A DNA stretch of 64,000 nucleotides from Agrilactobacillus yilanensis (GTDB lineage Bacteria > Bacillota > Bacilli > Lactobacillales > Lactobacillaceae): positions 1 through 64,000 of the forward strand of contig NZ_RHOY01000018.1 of NCBI RefSeq assembly GCF_003946725.1, written 5' to 3'. Positions 56,551 through 63,485 of the stretch are shown here, one piece after another (the first letter of the stretch is position 1; every line of letters begins with the position of its first letter). Under the pieces are notes generated by a model, which searched no databases, was not told where the DNA came from, and saw only the letters and a program-made list of their open reading frames with translations. Position numbers and translations under genes: made by a program.

Positions 56551-56578
56551 AGCCCAATTTATTGGGCTTTTTATTTTT
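56551..56578 (+). terminator. Terminator of the minigene unit
   Basis: AGCCCAA (56551-56557) / TTGGGCT (56562-56568), followed by a T-rich tail. Confidence 0.85.
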
Positions 56579-56632
56579 AAATAAAAAAGCATCCATATTT
56601 TTATGAATTCAAAAAAGAAGGGGCATTAATCA

Positions 56633-56734
56633 ATGCTAATCTATGATAACCAAATTTGGGCAAATTCTTTGGCACAAAGATTTACTGAATGGACATATGA
56701 TATGTCTTATTCGAAAAGAACAGAATTTATCTAA
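56633..56734 (+). CDS. Short ORF of 33 codons, doubtful
   Basis: ATG 56633, with AAGGGG 12 nt upstream, encodes MLIYDNQIWANSLAQRFTEW, then TYDMSYSKRTEFI and a stop. The composition is protein-like (three aromatic-rich turns). No family is recognised. It could be a truncated gene start left by a rearrangement just before the MFS promoter. Confidence 0.3.
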   Translation: MLIYDNQIWANSLAQRFTEWTYDMSYSKRTEFI

Positions 56735-56825
56735 ATTTTATTCAATAAGTGAATTTTTTGTAAATTTGATTGTTGTTTTTTTCTTTTTTGAGAGTAAATG
56801 ACACACATATTTTTTATCAAACAGC

Positions 56826-56856
56826 TTGCCTTTAAGTCCACTTCAAGGTTTATCGT
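56826..56856 (+). promoter_or_regulatory. MerR-type promoter/operator, site 1 (MFS transporter)
   Basis: TTGCCT (-35, 56826-56831), a 19-bp spacer and TATCGT (-10, 56851-56856). The spacer is nearly filled by the dyad CCTTTAAGT-CC-ACTTCAAGG (56829-56848). A 19-bp spacer with a central dyad is the hallmark of MerR-activated promoters. Same architecture as sites 2-5. Confidence 0.8.
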
Positions 56857-56889
56857 AGAAAACATTGAAATGGATGAGGGTGTGTAAAC

Positions 56890-58227
56890 GTGAATTCAAA
56901 TAGAAGTAAATTTGGTATGGTTTTACCTATTATCTTGATTAGCTACTTTATGTTGGTATTGGATAACTCAATAATCTTTACAAGCACAGTTAAAATATCT
57001 AATGACTTAGGGTTAACTGCCACGTCATTATCCTGGGTTAGCACTGCATATGCCTTAACCTTTGGCGGATTATTATTAATCGGCGGTCGGATGGGTGATA
57101 TTTTTGGTCGCAAAAAAATGCTTTTAGTTGGATTGCTAATTTTTAGCATCAGCTCATTATTTGTAGGAGCATCAGTGAATGGTCTGATGATTATTCTTAT
57201 GCGTGCCGCTCAAGGCATTGGATCAGCAATTCTAGCTCCAACGACCTTAGCATTACTGATGGATAGTTACACGGGTAAAATGAGGATTCGTGCGATCGCA
57301 GCTTATGGTGCTACGGCAGGAATTGGTGCTAGCTTTGGCTTAGTAATCGGTGGATTAATTGCCAGTTTTTGGACATGGCGTTGGGGATTCTTCGTAAATG
57401 TACCAGTGGGAATATTATTATTCGTTTTGACAGTTATTTTCGTTAAGGATTACACGGAAAAGAAAGAACAAAAAATCGATTTGGCTGGAACTGCTCTTTC
57501 AATTTTAGGCCTATCACTCTTAATCTATAGCATTGTCGGTGAGCAATACAAAATATTGACAGGGATTTTGGCAGCAGTATTATTAATCTTCTTTGTATTG
57601 ATCGAAAAAAATACTACTGTGCCTTTAATGCCATTAAAAATTTATGTAGATTGGGAACGTAGCTGTGCTTATTTTGCACGATTCTTTTATATGGGTGCTA
57701 TGATGTCGTATTGGTTTTTGACACCACAAGCTATGCAAAATGTTTATCGCTTTACACCATTACAGGCGGGTGCAGCGTTCCTTCCAATGACGTTAATACA
57801 GTTTATTTCAGCAATGTTGACGTCACGTCTATCTGCTCGATGGGGAAATACCAAACTCTTGATTATTGGTGTCACAACAACTTTGATTGGTCCAGGTCTA
57901 TCCACACTTATCGGTATTCAAGCGGGATATATTTGGGCAATTGCATTACCAATGATTTTCTTAGGTATTGGTCAAGGATTCAGTTTGAGCGCTTTGACTA
58001 CTGCAGGTATTGCCAATACAGATCGTAACTTGGCTGGTGCAGCGTCAGGGGTGATTAACATGATTCATCAGATCGGTGGCTCAGTTGGATTAGCACTTGC
58101 TGTGGCTGTTGGATCACATTTTTTGAATTTTAGTCTGAATTATCGAGTTTCAACAGGAATTGTGACGATTTATCTTGCATTATCAACGATAGCGGTTGTC
58201 ATCATCGCAATTAAAAATAAAAAGTAA
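56890..58227 (+). CDS. MFS drug/efflux transporter (DHA2-like)
   Basis: Proton-driven exporter, probably of a toxic small molecule, 445 aa with about 13-14 hydrophobic helices. It has FMLVLDNSIIFTSTVKIS in helix 1 (motif D1 of the DHA2 family, LDxTIVNVAL-like), GGRMGDIFGRKKM (motif A) and the motif C-type GIGASFGLVIGG of drug:H+ antiporters. The substrate cannot be told. It starts at GTG 56890 with GAGGG about 10 nt upstream. The MerR-type promoter (site 1) is immediately upstream, and another MerR site starts 9 bp after its stop, so neighbouring genes are induced separately by the same signal. Confidence 0.88.
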   Translation: MNSNRSKFGMVLPIILISYFMLVLDNSIIFTSTVKISNDLGLTATSLSWVSTAYALTFGGLLLIGGRMGDIFGRKKMLLVGLLIFSISSLFVGASVNGLMIILMRAAQGIGSAILAPTTLALLMDSYTGKMRIRAIAAYGATAGIGASFGLVIGGLIASFWTWRWGFFVNVPVGILLFVLTVIFVKDYTEKKEQKIDLAGTALSILGLSLLIYSIVGEQYKILTGILAAVLLIFFVLIEKNTTVPLMPLKIYVDWERSCAYFARFFYMGAMMSYWFLTPQAMQNVYRFTPLQAGAAFLPMTLIQFISAMLTSRLSARWGNTKLLIIGVTTTLIGPGLSTLIGIQAGYIWAIALPMIFLGIGQGFSLSALTTAGIANTDRNLAGAASGVINMIHQIGGSVGLALAVAVGSHFLNFSLNYRVSTGIVTIYLALSTIAVVIIAIKNKK

Positions 58228-58235
58228 AAAAGGTA

Positions 58236-58266
58236 TTGCCTTAAAGTAGACTTCAAAGTTTAAGAT
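58236..58266 (+). promoter_or_regulatory. MerR-type promoter/operator, site 2 (SDR 58315)
   Basis: TTGCCT (58236-58241), a 19-bp spacer and TAAGAT (58261-58266), with dyad CCTTAAAGT-AG-ACTTCAAAG. Confidence 0.85.
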
Positions 58267-58314
58267 CATAATTGAGTTTTTAATTCATATGTTTGTTTTG
58301 AAAGGATGATTAAA

Positions 58315-59103
58315 ATGATAAGCACTGAAATGATTGCAATTACTGGAGCATCTAGTGGTATTGGTGCTGCTACAGCAGAGAAATTTGCTTCTGAAGGTTA
58401 TGGTTTGATTCTCATTGCGCGTGATCTTAATAAATTGCATACTGTTTCGCATAATATCAAAGCAAAGTATCCTGATATTTCAACAGTTGTATATTCTGTA
58501 GATCTAACATCTGAGAAGTCATTACGTGAGATGTATGAGTCGTTGAAAAAATTTCACATAAAATGCTGGATTAATAATGCGGGTTTTGGTGACTATAAAT
58601 TAATTTCGGACCAAGATATTGAAAAAGCAAACGCTATGATCAGTTTAAATGTTACTGCGATGACGTTATTGTCCATGCTCTATGTAAAAGACTATGAGAA
58701 TGTTTCCGGTTCGCAATTGATTAATGTTTCATCCGCTGGCGGATATTTGATGGTTCCAACTTGCGTTACGTACTGTGCAACTAAATTTTTTGTGAGTGCA
58801 TTTACAGAGAATTTGGCACTGGAGTTAAAGCATAAACAATCAGCACTTAAAGCTAAAGTGTTTGCTCCAGCAGCTACACAAACAAACTTTGGTAAAGTAG
58901 CTAATGATGTGACTGAGTATGATTATGACCATGCTTTTGGGGAATCATATTTTACCAGTGAACAATCCGCCGACTTTTTATTGCAGTTGTTCCATAGTGA
59001 TGATCACTTCGTTGGTGGTATCAATAGACAGAGCTTTGAATTTGAACTTTCAGATAATCACTTTGACTTTGCCGGAAGCTCTGATCGAAATCAGAGTTTA
59101 TAA
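58315..59103 (+). CDS. Short-chain dehydrogenase (MerR-controlled)
   Basis: NAD(P)-dependent oxidoreductase, 262 aa. It has the cofactor motif TGASSGIGAAT near residue 9, NNAGFGDY near 86 and a catalytic Ser (NVSSAGG) 13 residues before YCATK. The N-terminus after the motif resembles the DltE/YqjQ-like SDR branch. Substrate unknown; aldehyde or ketone reduction would fit the context. ATG 58315 is chosen because AAAGGA lies 9 nt upstream, whereas ATG 58306 abuts the ribosome site. It is expressed from MerR-type site 2. Confidence 0.88.
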   Translation: MISTEMIAITGASSGIGAATAEKFASEGYGLILIARDLNKLHTVSHNIKAKYPDISTVVYSVDLTSEKSLREMYESLKKFHIKCWINNAGFGDYKLISDQDIEKANAMISLNVTAMTLLSMLYVKDYENVSGSQLINVSSAGGYLMVPTCVTYCATKFFVSAFTENLALELKHKQSALKAKVFAPAATQTNFGKVANDVTEYDYDHAFGESYFTSEQSADFLLQLFHSDDHFVGGINRQSFEFELSDNHFDFAGSSDRNQSL

Positions 59104-59119
59104 AAACAACAAAAAAGTA

Positions 59120-59150
59120 TTGCCTTAAAGCCGACTTTAAGACGTAGAAT
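59120..59150 (+). promoter_or_regulatory. MerR-type promoter/operator, site 3 (SDR 59200)
   Basis: TTGCCT (59120-59125), a 19-bp spacer and TAGAAT (59145-59150), with dyad CCTTAAAGC-CG-ACTTTAAGA. The site begins 17 bp after the previous gene. Confidence 0.85.
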
Positions 59151-59199
59151 TAATTAGTCAATTGGAATTTATACTGGATTTTTTAGGAGGAATTATATC

Positions 59200-59937
59200 G
59201 TGGATAGTAAAGTTATTGTGATTACCGGTGCTTCTAGTGGTATCGGTGAAGCAACTGCTCTACGGTTGGCTAAAGCCAATCATAAGTTAGTTTTAGGTGC
59301 TCGTCGTGAAGAACGGTTGCAAGAATTAGTAGATAAAATTGTCAATGCTGGTGGTGAAGCGGTTTATGAAATTACTGATGTAACAGATATTCATTCAGTT
59401 GAACAGTTGGCTGAAAAAGCAATGAATCAATATGGACGAATCGATGTTTGGATGAATAATGCGGGATTAATGCCACATTCACCGCTTATTCAAGACCGTG
59501 TAGAAGATTGGAACCGGATGATCGATGTTAACTTACGTGGTGTGTTGCACGGTATTCATGCCGCGTTACCAATCATGCGAGAACAAAAATCTGGTCAATT
59601 CATTAATACAGCCTCCGTAGCTGCTCACGCAGTTCATGCTGGAGGTGGTGTTTACTCTGCCACTAAAGCGGGAGTTACGATGATTAGTGAAGCATTACGA
59701 CAAGAAGAGGCTGCTGCGGGCAGTAATATCAGAGTGACAGCAATTTCACCTGCAGCAACCGCAACTGAAATTGCTGACCATATTACCGATGAAGCTACCA
59801 GAGAACGGGTTGCTAAGGCACATGCTAAGTTAGCAGTGCCGGCTGATCGGATTGCTGAGGCAATTGAGAGTGCAATTAATATGCCAGCTGATACGGCAAT
59901 CAATGAGATAATTGTGCGACCAACAGCCCAAGCTTAA
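59200..59937 (+). CDS. Short-chain dehydrogenase (MerR-controlled)
   Basis: Classical SDR of 245 aa. It has TGASSGIGEATALRLAKANH near residue 8, the DVTD and NNAGLM segments, and catalytic Ser in TASVAA 13 residues before YSATK. The end EIIVRPTAQA and the whole pattern match the common clavaldehyde/serine-dehydrogenase-like SDRs of lactobacilli. Substrate unknown. It begins at GTG 59200 behind a perfect AGGAGG. It is the second SDR in tandem, with its own MerR-type promoter (site 3) and a terminator at 59961. Confidence 0.9.
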   Translation: MDSKVIVITGASSGIGEATALRLAKANHKLVLGARREERLQELVDKIVNAGGEAVYEITDVTDIHSVEQLAEKAMNQYGRIDVWMNNAGLMPHSPLIQDRVEDWNRMIDVNLRGVLHGIHAALPIMREQKSGQFINTASVAAHAVHAGGGVYSATKAGVTMISEALRQEEAAAGSNIRVTAISPAATATEIADHITDEATRERVAKAHAKLAVPADRIAEAIESAINMPADTAINEIIVRPTAQA

Positions 59938-59960
59938 TTAAGTAAGATCGGATTTGATCT

Positions 59961-60004
59961 AAAAGACCAATCAGGAGCCGTAGAGCAAACCTGATTGGTC
60001 TTTT
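59961..60004 (+). terminator. Terminator of the second SDR gene
   Basis: AAAAGACCAATCAGG pairs perfectly with CCTGATTGGTCTTTT. Confidence 0.92.
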
Positions 60005-60100
60005 ATTGTTTAGAAAACAAAAACAGGAATTGTGCTGGCCAGTCAACTAAGATCAGAGTACTCAACGATATTTACGCCTGAAATAAAATACAATAATTGC

Positions 60101-60131
60101 TTGCGTTGGAGTTAGGTTCAAAGTTTAAACT
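60101..60131 (+). promoter_or_regulatory. MerR-type promoter/operator, site 5 (merR gene 60176)
   Basis: TTGCGT (60101-60106), a 19-bp spacer and TAAACT (60126-60131). The dyad CGTTGGAGT-TA-GGTTCAAAG is a degenerate form of the one in sites 1-4, suggesting autoregulation by the downstream gene product. Confidence 0.65.
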
Positions 60132-60175
60132 ATGAGTTGTATTTGAATACAACTACTTATTATGGAAGTGACGAT

Positions 60176-60565
60176 ATGAATATTAAAAAGGCTGCTGAAT
60201 TGTTTGATGTACCCACTGATGATTTACGTTACTATGAAAGAATTGGTCTTACACCGGAAGTTAAGCGGACGGTAAAAGGAAATAGAGATTATTCAACTAG
60301 TGATTTAAATTGGATTTACCTTGTTAAATCTTTGCGACAGTTGGGTATCTCCGATGAATTATTAATTGATTTTGCAACCTTGAGTAAGCTTGCTGTAAAT
60401 AAAGATGTCTCAAAGGCACAGACTGAGCTACTGATTGAAGAATCGAATGAGCTAGAAAATCAGATTATTCGCTTAAAGAATATCAAGAGTCTGTTGACGT
60501 ATAGAATGATTAGTAGCCAGCTGCAGAATAAGCATGATGAAAATGTAGCTCCAATTTGGGAATAG
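60176..60565 (+). CDS. MerR family transcriptional regulator A
   Basis: DNA-binding activator of 129 aa. It has the MerR winged HTH (IKKAAELFDVPTDDLRYYER, residues 1-45, with the R-Y-Y motif) and a C-terminal dimerisation coiled coil (about 85-125). It contains no cysteine, so it cannot use the thiol sensing of AdhR/NmlR. The effector site is therefore not obvious. It begins at ATG 60176 with GGAAGTG upstream. It lies directly downstream of the SDR genes and has a related MerR-type promoter, so it is the first candidate regulator of sites 1-5. Confidence 0.85.
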   Translation: MNIKKAAELFDVPTDDLRYYERIGLTPEVKRTVKGNRDYSTSDLNWIYLVKSLRQLGISDELLIDFATLSKLAVNKDVSKAQTELLIEESNELENQIIRLKNIKSLLTYRMISSQLQNKHDENVAPIWE

Positions 60566-60566
60566 C

Positions 60567-60605
60567 AAAAAGGCCGAGTAAATTAAAGCAGCTCGGCCCT
60601 TTTTG
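60567..60605. terminator. Bidirectional terminator between the two merR genes
   Basis: AAAAAGGCCGAG pairs with CTCGGCCCTTTTT between convergent genes. Confidence 0.88.
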
Positions 60606-60617
60606 TCTCTGATGAAG

Positions 60618-61079
60618 TTATTGATTATAGGATGAATTCAATTCTAATTCAGTGCTGAAGCCTTCCTTGAGAGTTTCGGTAAAGTCTTTATTAACGTGAT
60701 CAGGGAACTTGTCTAAATTTGTATCAGTCATGACATTGACGTAATGATTGATCCACCGGCTGGCCATAACGTAGCGTAGTTCAGCTTGTTTCATTTGATT
60801 TAATAATAATTCCTGTTGCTTAGTCATCAATACCATACGTTCGTTTAATGTTGTTTTACCAGTGCGTGCTAAAGTGACATAGTCACGAATTTCATTAATA
60901 GGCATGTTTATTTCATGAAGCGTTTTGACCATTTTGATCCAAATTAAATCACGTTCTTGGAAAACGCGGTTATTGTGCTCGTCACGTTGTACATCTGGAA
61001 TTAAGTGTTTGCGGTCATAATAGCGAATTGCAGAAGGTGAAAGAGCCATTCGTTTTCCTGCTTCCTGAATCGTAATCAT
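60618..61079 (-). CDS. MerR family transcriptional regulator B
   Basis: A 153-aa activator with the MerR winged HTH (ITIQEAGKRMALSPSAIRYYDR, residues 1-45), a helical linker (IWIKMVKTLHEINMPINEIRDY, key part MPINEIRDY) and a dimerisation coiled coil (about 80-115). It has a longer C-terminus than regulator A and likewise no cysteine. AAGGTGATG lies about 12 nt before ATG, which is long. Its promoter has a 19-bp spacer with a different dyad (61098-61128), so it may regulate itself and have its own target set. It converges on regulator A. Confidence 0.85.
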   Translation of the reverse strand: MITIQEAGKRMALSPSAIRYYDRKHLIPDVQRDEHNNRVFQERDLIWIKMVKTLHEINMPINEIRDYVTLARTGKTTLNERMVLMTKQQELLLNQMKQAELRYVMASRWINHYVNVMTDTNLDKFPDHVNKDFTETLKEGFSTELELNSSYNQ

Positions 61080-61097
61080 AATATTAAATCATCACCT

Positions 61098-61128
61098 TAT
61101 ATAGTTTCTGTAGATTAATTATTGTCTA
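61098..61128 (-). promoter_or_regulatory. MerR-type promoter, site 6 (merR gene B)
   Basis: On the minus strand, TAGACA (61128-61123), a 19-bp spacer and TATATA (61103-61098). The spacer holds the near-dyad TACAG-AAA-CTATA, unlike the one in sites 1-5. Confidence 0.45.
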
Positions 61129-61144
61129 AATAGGTCGCTAAATC

Positions 61145-61172
61145 AAGAAAAAAAGACCTCTGTAGAGGCCTC
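61145..61172 (-). terminator. Terminator of the flavodoxin gene
   Basis: On the minus strand, AGGCCTC-TACA-GAGGTCT, followed by a T-run. Confidence 0.85.
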
Positions 61173-61215
61173 TAAAACGACTAGTTAACAGTTGTTCTAT
61201 GACACGATATTGGCA

Positions 61216-61674
61216 TTACTTTAATAACGCACGATCAGTCAAGTACGTCGTCATGACTTTTTCGTTATTACCTAAAAAGCCACCTTGTAAAATCGCACCA
61301 GTATTAGCAGCCATCTTTTTCAAGAATGGCGTGTTTGCGCTCATTGGGGTACTCATGCTAGTTGCAAATGGAATCACAACTTTACCTTTCAAATCTGCTT
61401 GTTCAAAGAAGGTGTTAATGAACATCGGTGATTGTTGATACCAAATGGGAAAACCAATAAAAATAGTTTTTTCGTCAGTTAAGTCTGGTAGATTTTTGAT
61501 GTTTGGATGAATATCTTGATCAATTTGGTCCTTTGAAATACCAGTTAATTGATCATAACTACTTGGATAGGCCGGATCAATTTGTAACTCAACGAGTTTG
61601 GCGCCAGTTTTGGTTTGTAACAATTTAGCAGCCTGTTCAGTAGTACCAGTTGCTGAAAAATAAAGAATTAACAT
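61216..61674 (-). CDS. Flavodoxin-like protein (MerR-controlled)
   Basis: FMN-binding electron-transfer protein of 152 aa. The phosphate-binding loop S-A-T-G-T-T-E-Q sits near residues 7-14 (MLILYFSATGTTEQAAKLL), and the aromatic FMN-stacking loops (GFPIWYQQSPM near 75-85) and the C-terminal GGFLGNNEK segment are present. It could carry electrons or act as a small quinone/aldehyde-type reductase. GAAGGAAGA lies before ATG 61674. It is expressed from MerR-type site 4 and has its own terminator. Confidence 0.88.
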   Translation of the reverse strand: MLILYFSATGTTEQAAKLLQTKTGAKLVELQIDPAYPSSYDQLTGISKDQIDQDIHPNIKNLPDLTDEKTIFIGFPIWYQQSPMFINTFFEQADLKGKVVIPFATSMSTPMSANTPFLKKMAANTGAILQGGFLGNNEKVMTTYLTDRALLK

Positions 61675-61707
61675 ATCTAAGTCTTCCTTCGTTTAATTGA
61701 TGAATTC

Positions 61708-61738
61708 ATCTTAAACCTTGAAGTGGACTTCAAAGCAA
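61708..61738 (-). promoter_or_regulatory. MerR-type promoter/operator, site 4 (flavodoxin)
   Basis: On the minus strand, TTGCTT (61738-61733), a 19-bp spacer and TAAGAT (61713-61708), with dyad CTTTGAAGT-CC-ACTTCAAGG. It lies 34 bp before the start codon. Confidence 0.82.
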
Positions 61739-61756
61739 GTAGTTAATGAAAAGTTT

Positions 61757-63343
61757 TTAAATTAATTGATTACGAGGATCTAAAACTAATGATTCGGCTA
61801 ATAATATCTCACTATACAGATCATAAATAACCGTTGAATTTGCAACGTGTCGGCGAGCTAAATCATATAAATAATCACGCTCGGCATTGAAGGCCTGCAT
61901 TAATGCACGGCGCTGTTCAACACTCTTAAGGGTATTGAGTACTTCTTTTTGTGTTGAAGCATCTTTCCATTGGCTAATAAATGATCGCATGCCATTGTGT
62001 TGGCCCTGATCTTTAATATCATAGATGACTAAATTACAGACATCCTTAGGTAATGACATACTCTTAACTTGTTTAATACCTACTAAAACCATCTCATGGC
62101 GGAGTTTTGCAGTCTGTTGATTGCGATTGTGTTCATCAAGGTCGACTGGCAACCAATAATGAAAAATGAGTGTTGGCACCAACATGCTAAGAATAATAAC
62201 AACCGTTTCAATCAAAACAATTTGAGAAAAGACACCTGAACCTAATTTTTCACTGGCAATGGAGAAAGTCATTGCTAGCGTAACCGTACCATGTACCCCA
62301 CCCAGCGCAAATAGCGTAGCGGTTCGGTTAGATCGGTCGCCAATGAGAAAACGGGCGTAGAGCCACCGACAGATTAAGAGGCTTAGATATCCAACTGCGC
62401 CAATTAAAAGCCATGCATAGGAAGAAGTGGCCTTTGTAAAGTTAGCGACGAAAATACGTTCAAGATTTAGTCCCAAGATAACAAAAACGAAACCATTTAA
62501 AATTTCATCCATAAAGTTAATCGTTTGAATGCCTAAGTGCATTTGACGTGGTGCGGCGAAGCGTGTACGACTTGCTTCGCTGTTATGGATCAATCCAGCC
62601 GTTACCACCGCGATAATTCCCGAAACGTCGATAGCTTCGGCAATTAGATAAATAATCAGTGGCGTTAGGATGTACATTAAATTCTGCGAGGAGATCACAT
62701 TAGCATTACTACGAACAATGTATTGTCGGGATAAGGCTAAAATCATTGCCAATAGCGCGCCAACAATTGCACCACCACCAGCTGACCAAATCAATTTACC
62801 AAAGTTTGCGAGTAGTCCTAAGTGATCGGTCTGCTGCCACAGTAAAGCTGCTTGCAGCAAAATTAAACCGGCCGCGTCATTGAAAAGTGATTCCATTGAA
62901 AGTGCCGTCTTGGTAGTGCTAGGAAAGACGCGACCACTAATAACTGATTCTAAAGCTGTTGCATCAGTTGGCGTACAAATTGCGATAATGATCAATGCGA
63001 TGGGTAGTGTTAACGCAAATAGACTGTGTAGAATTACTGTGGCAATTATTGCTGAAACAATCGCTAAGAATCCAGCTGTTCCCAAAATACTTTTTAGCCG
63101 TTTTCGGACCATCAACATGGGTGTACGTTGGGCTTCAAAGAAAAGCAGTGGAGCAAGTATGGTTAACATAAAGACATCGCTATTTAATGTCAGAATTAAT
63201 CTATTGGTAAGTGGAATCCAAGCAATAATAATACCAACAAGCACGTTAATGTAAGTTCCTGATATTTTTGGAACCAACCGGGCTAAAAAATTACTGATAG
63301 CAACTGCGATCAAGGTGACAAAGAATGAGAAAAATAACGCCAT
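61757..63343 (-). CDS. Na+/H+ antiporter, CPA1 (NhaP) family
   Basis: Exchanges Na+ (or K+) for H+ to control cytoplasmic pH and salt. The 528-aa protein has about 12 hydrophobic helices in residues 1-395 and the ion-binding-type CTPTDATALESVISG near residue 120, with the next acidic FNDAAGLILLQAA. A cytoplasmic C-terminal domain (about 400-528, basic and helical) follows. AGGT precedes ATG 63343. No MerR-type promoter is apparent; a 14-bp tandem repeat lies upstream. It is in the same orientation as the flavodoxin gene, whose promoter begins 19 bp after its stop. Confidence 0.88.
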   Translation of the reverse strand: MALFFSFFVTLIAVAISNFLARLVPKISGTYINVLVGIIIAWIPLTNRLILTLNSDVFMLTILAPLLFFEAQRTPMLMVRKRLKSILGTAGFLAIVSAIIATVILHSLFALTLPIALIIIAICTPTDATALESVISGRVFPSTTKTALSMESLFNDAAGLILLQAALLWQQTDHLGLLANFGKLIWSAGGGAIVGALLAMILALSRQYIVRSNANVISSQNLMYILTPLIIYLIAEAIDVSGIIAVVTAGLIHNSEASRTRFAAPRQMHLGIQTINFMDEILNGFVFVILGLNLERIFVANFTKATSSYAWLLIGAVGYLSLLICRWLYARFLIGDRSNRTATLFALGGVHGTVTLAMTFSIASEKLGSGVFSQIVLIETVVIILSMLVPTLIFHYWLPVDLDEHNRNQQTAKLRHEMVLVGIKQVKSMSLPKDVCNLVIYDIKDQGQHNGMRSFISQWKDASTQKEVLNTLKSVEQRRALMQAFNAERDYLYDLARRHVANSTVIYDLYSEILLAESLVLDPRNQLI

Positions 63344-63370
63344 GAGCGGACCTACTTTCGAAAATATCTA

Positions 63371-63397
63371 TCTAATACTTACTTTCTAATACTTACT
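63371..63397. repeat. Tandem 14-bp repeat upstream of the antiporter
   Basis: tctaatacttact occurs twice (63371-63383 and 63385-63397) with 14-bp spacing, 27 bp before the antiporter start. It may be a regulator site or a simple duplication. Confidence 0.6.
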
Positions 63398-63435
63398 TTA
63401 CACTAAGTCTTTTACTTGGAACAGTTAAACTCATG

Positions 63436-63480
63436 AAAAAATAAAGCCGTGTTTCAAGAAAAGAAGCACAGCTTATTTTT
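63436..63480 (-). terminator. Terminator of the aldo/keto reductase gene
   Basis: On the minus strand, AAGCTGTGCTTC pairs with GAAACACGGCTT around a T-rich loop, with T-run after it. It also lies between the two minus-strand genes. Confidence 0.75.
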
Positions 63481-63485
63481 AAAGG

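Noticed and set aside
63385-63420. AAGT...ACTT elements upstream of the Na+/H+ antiporter as a seventh MerR site
   Set aside because: The half-sites are five bases apart instead of two and no 19-bp spacer promoter fits.
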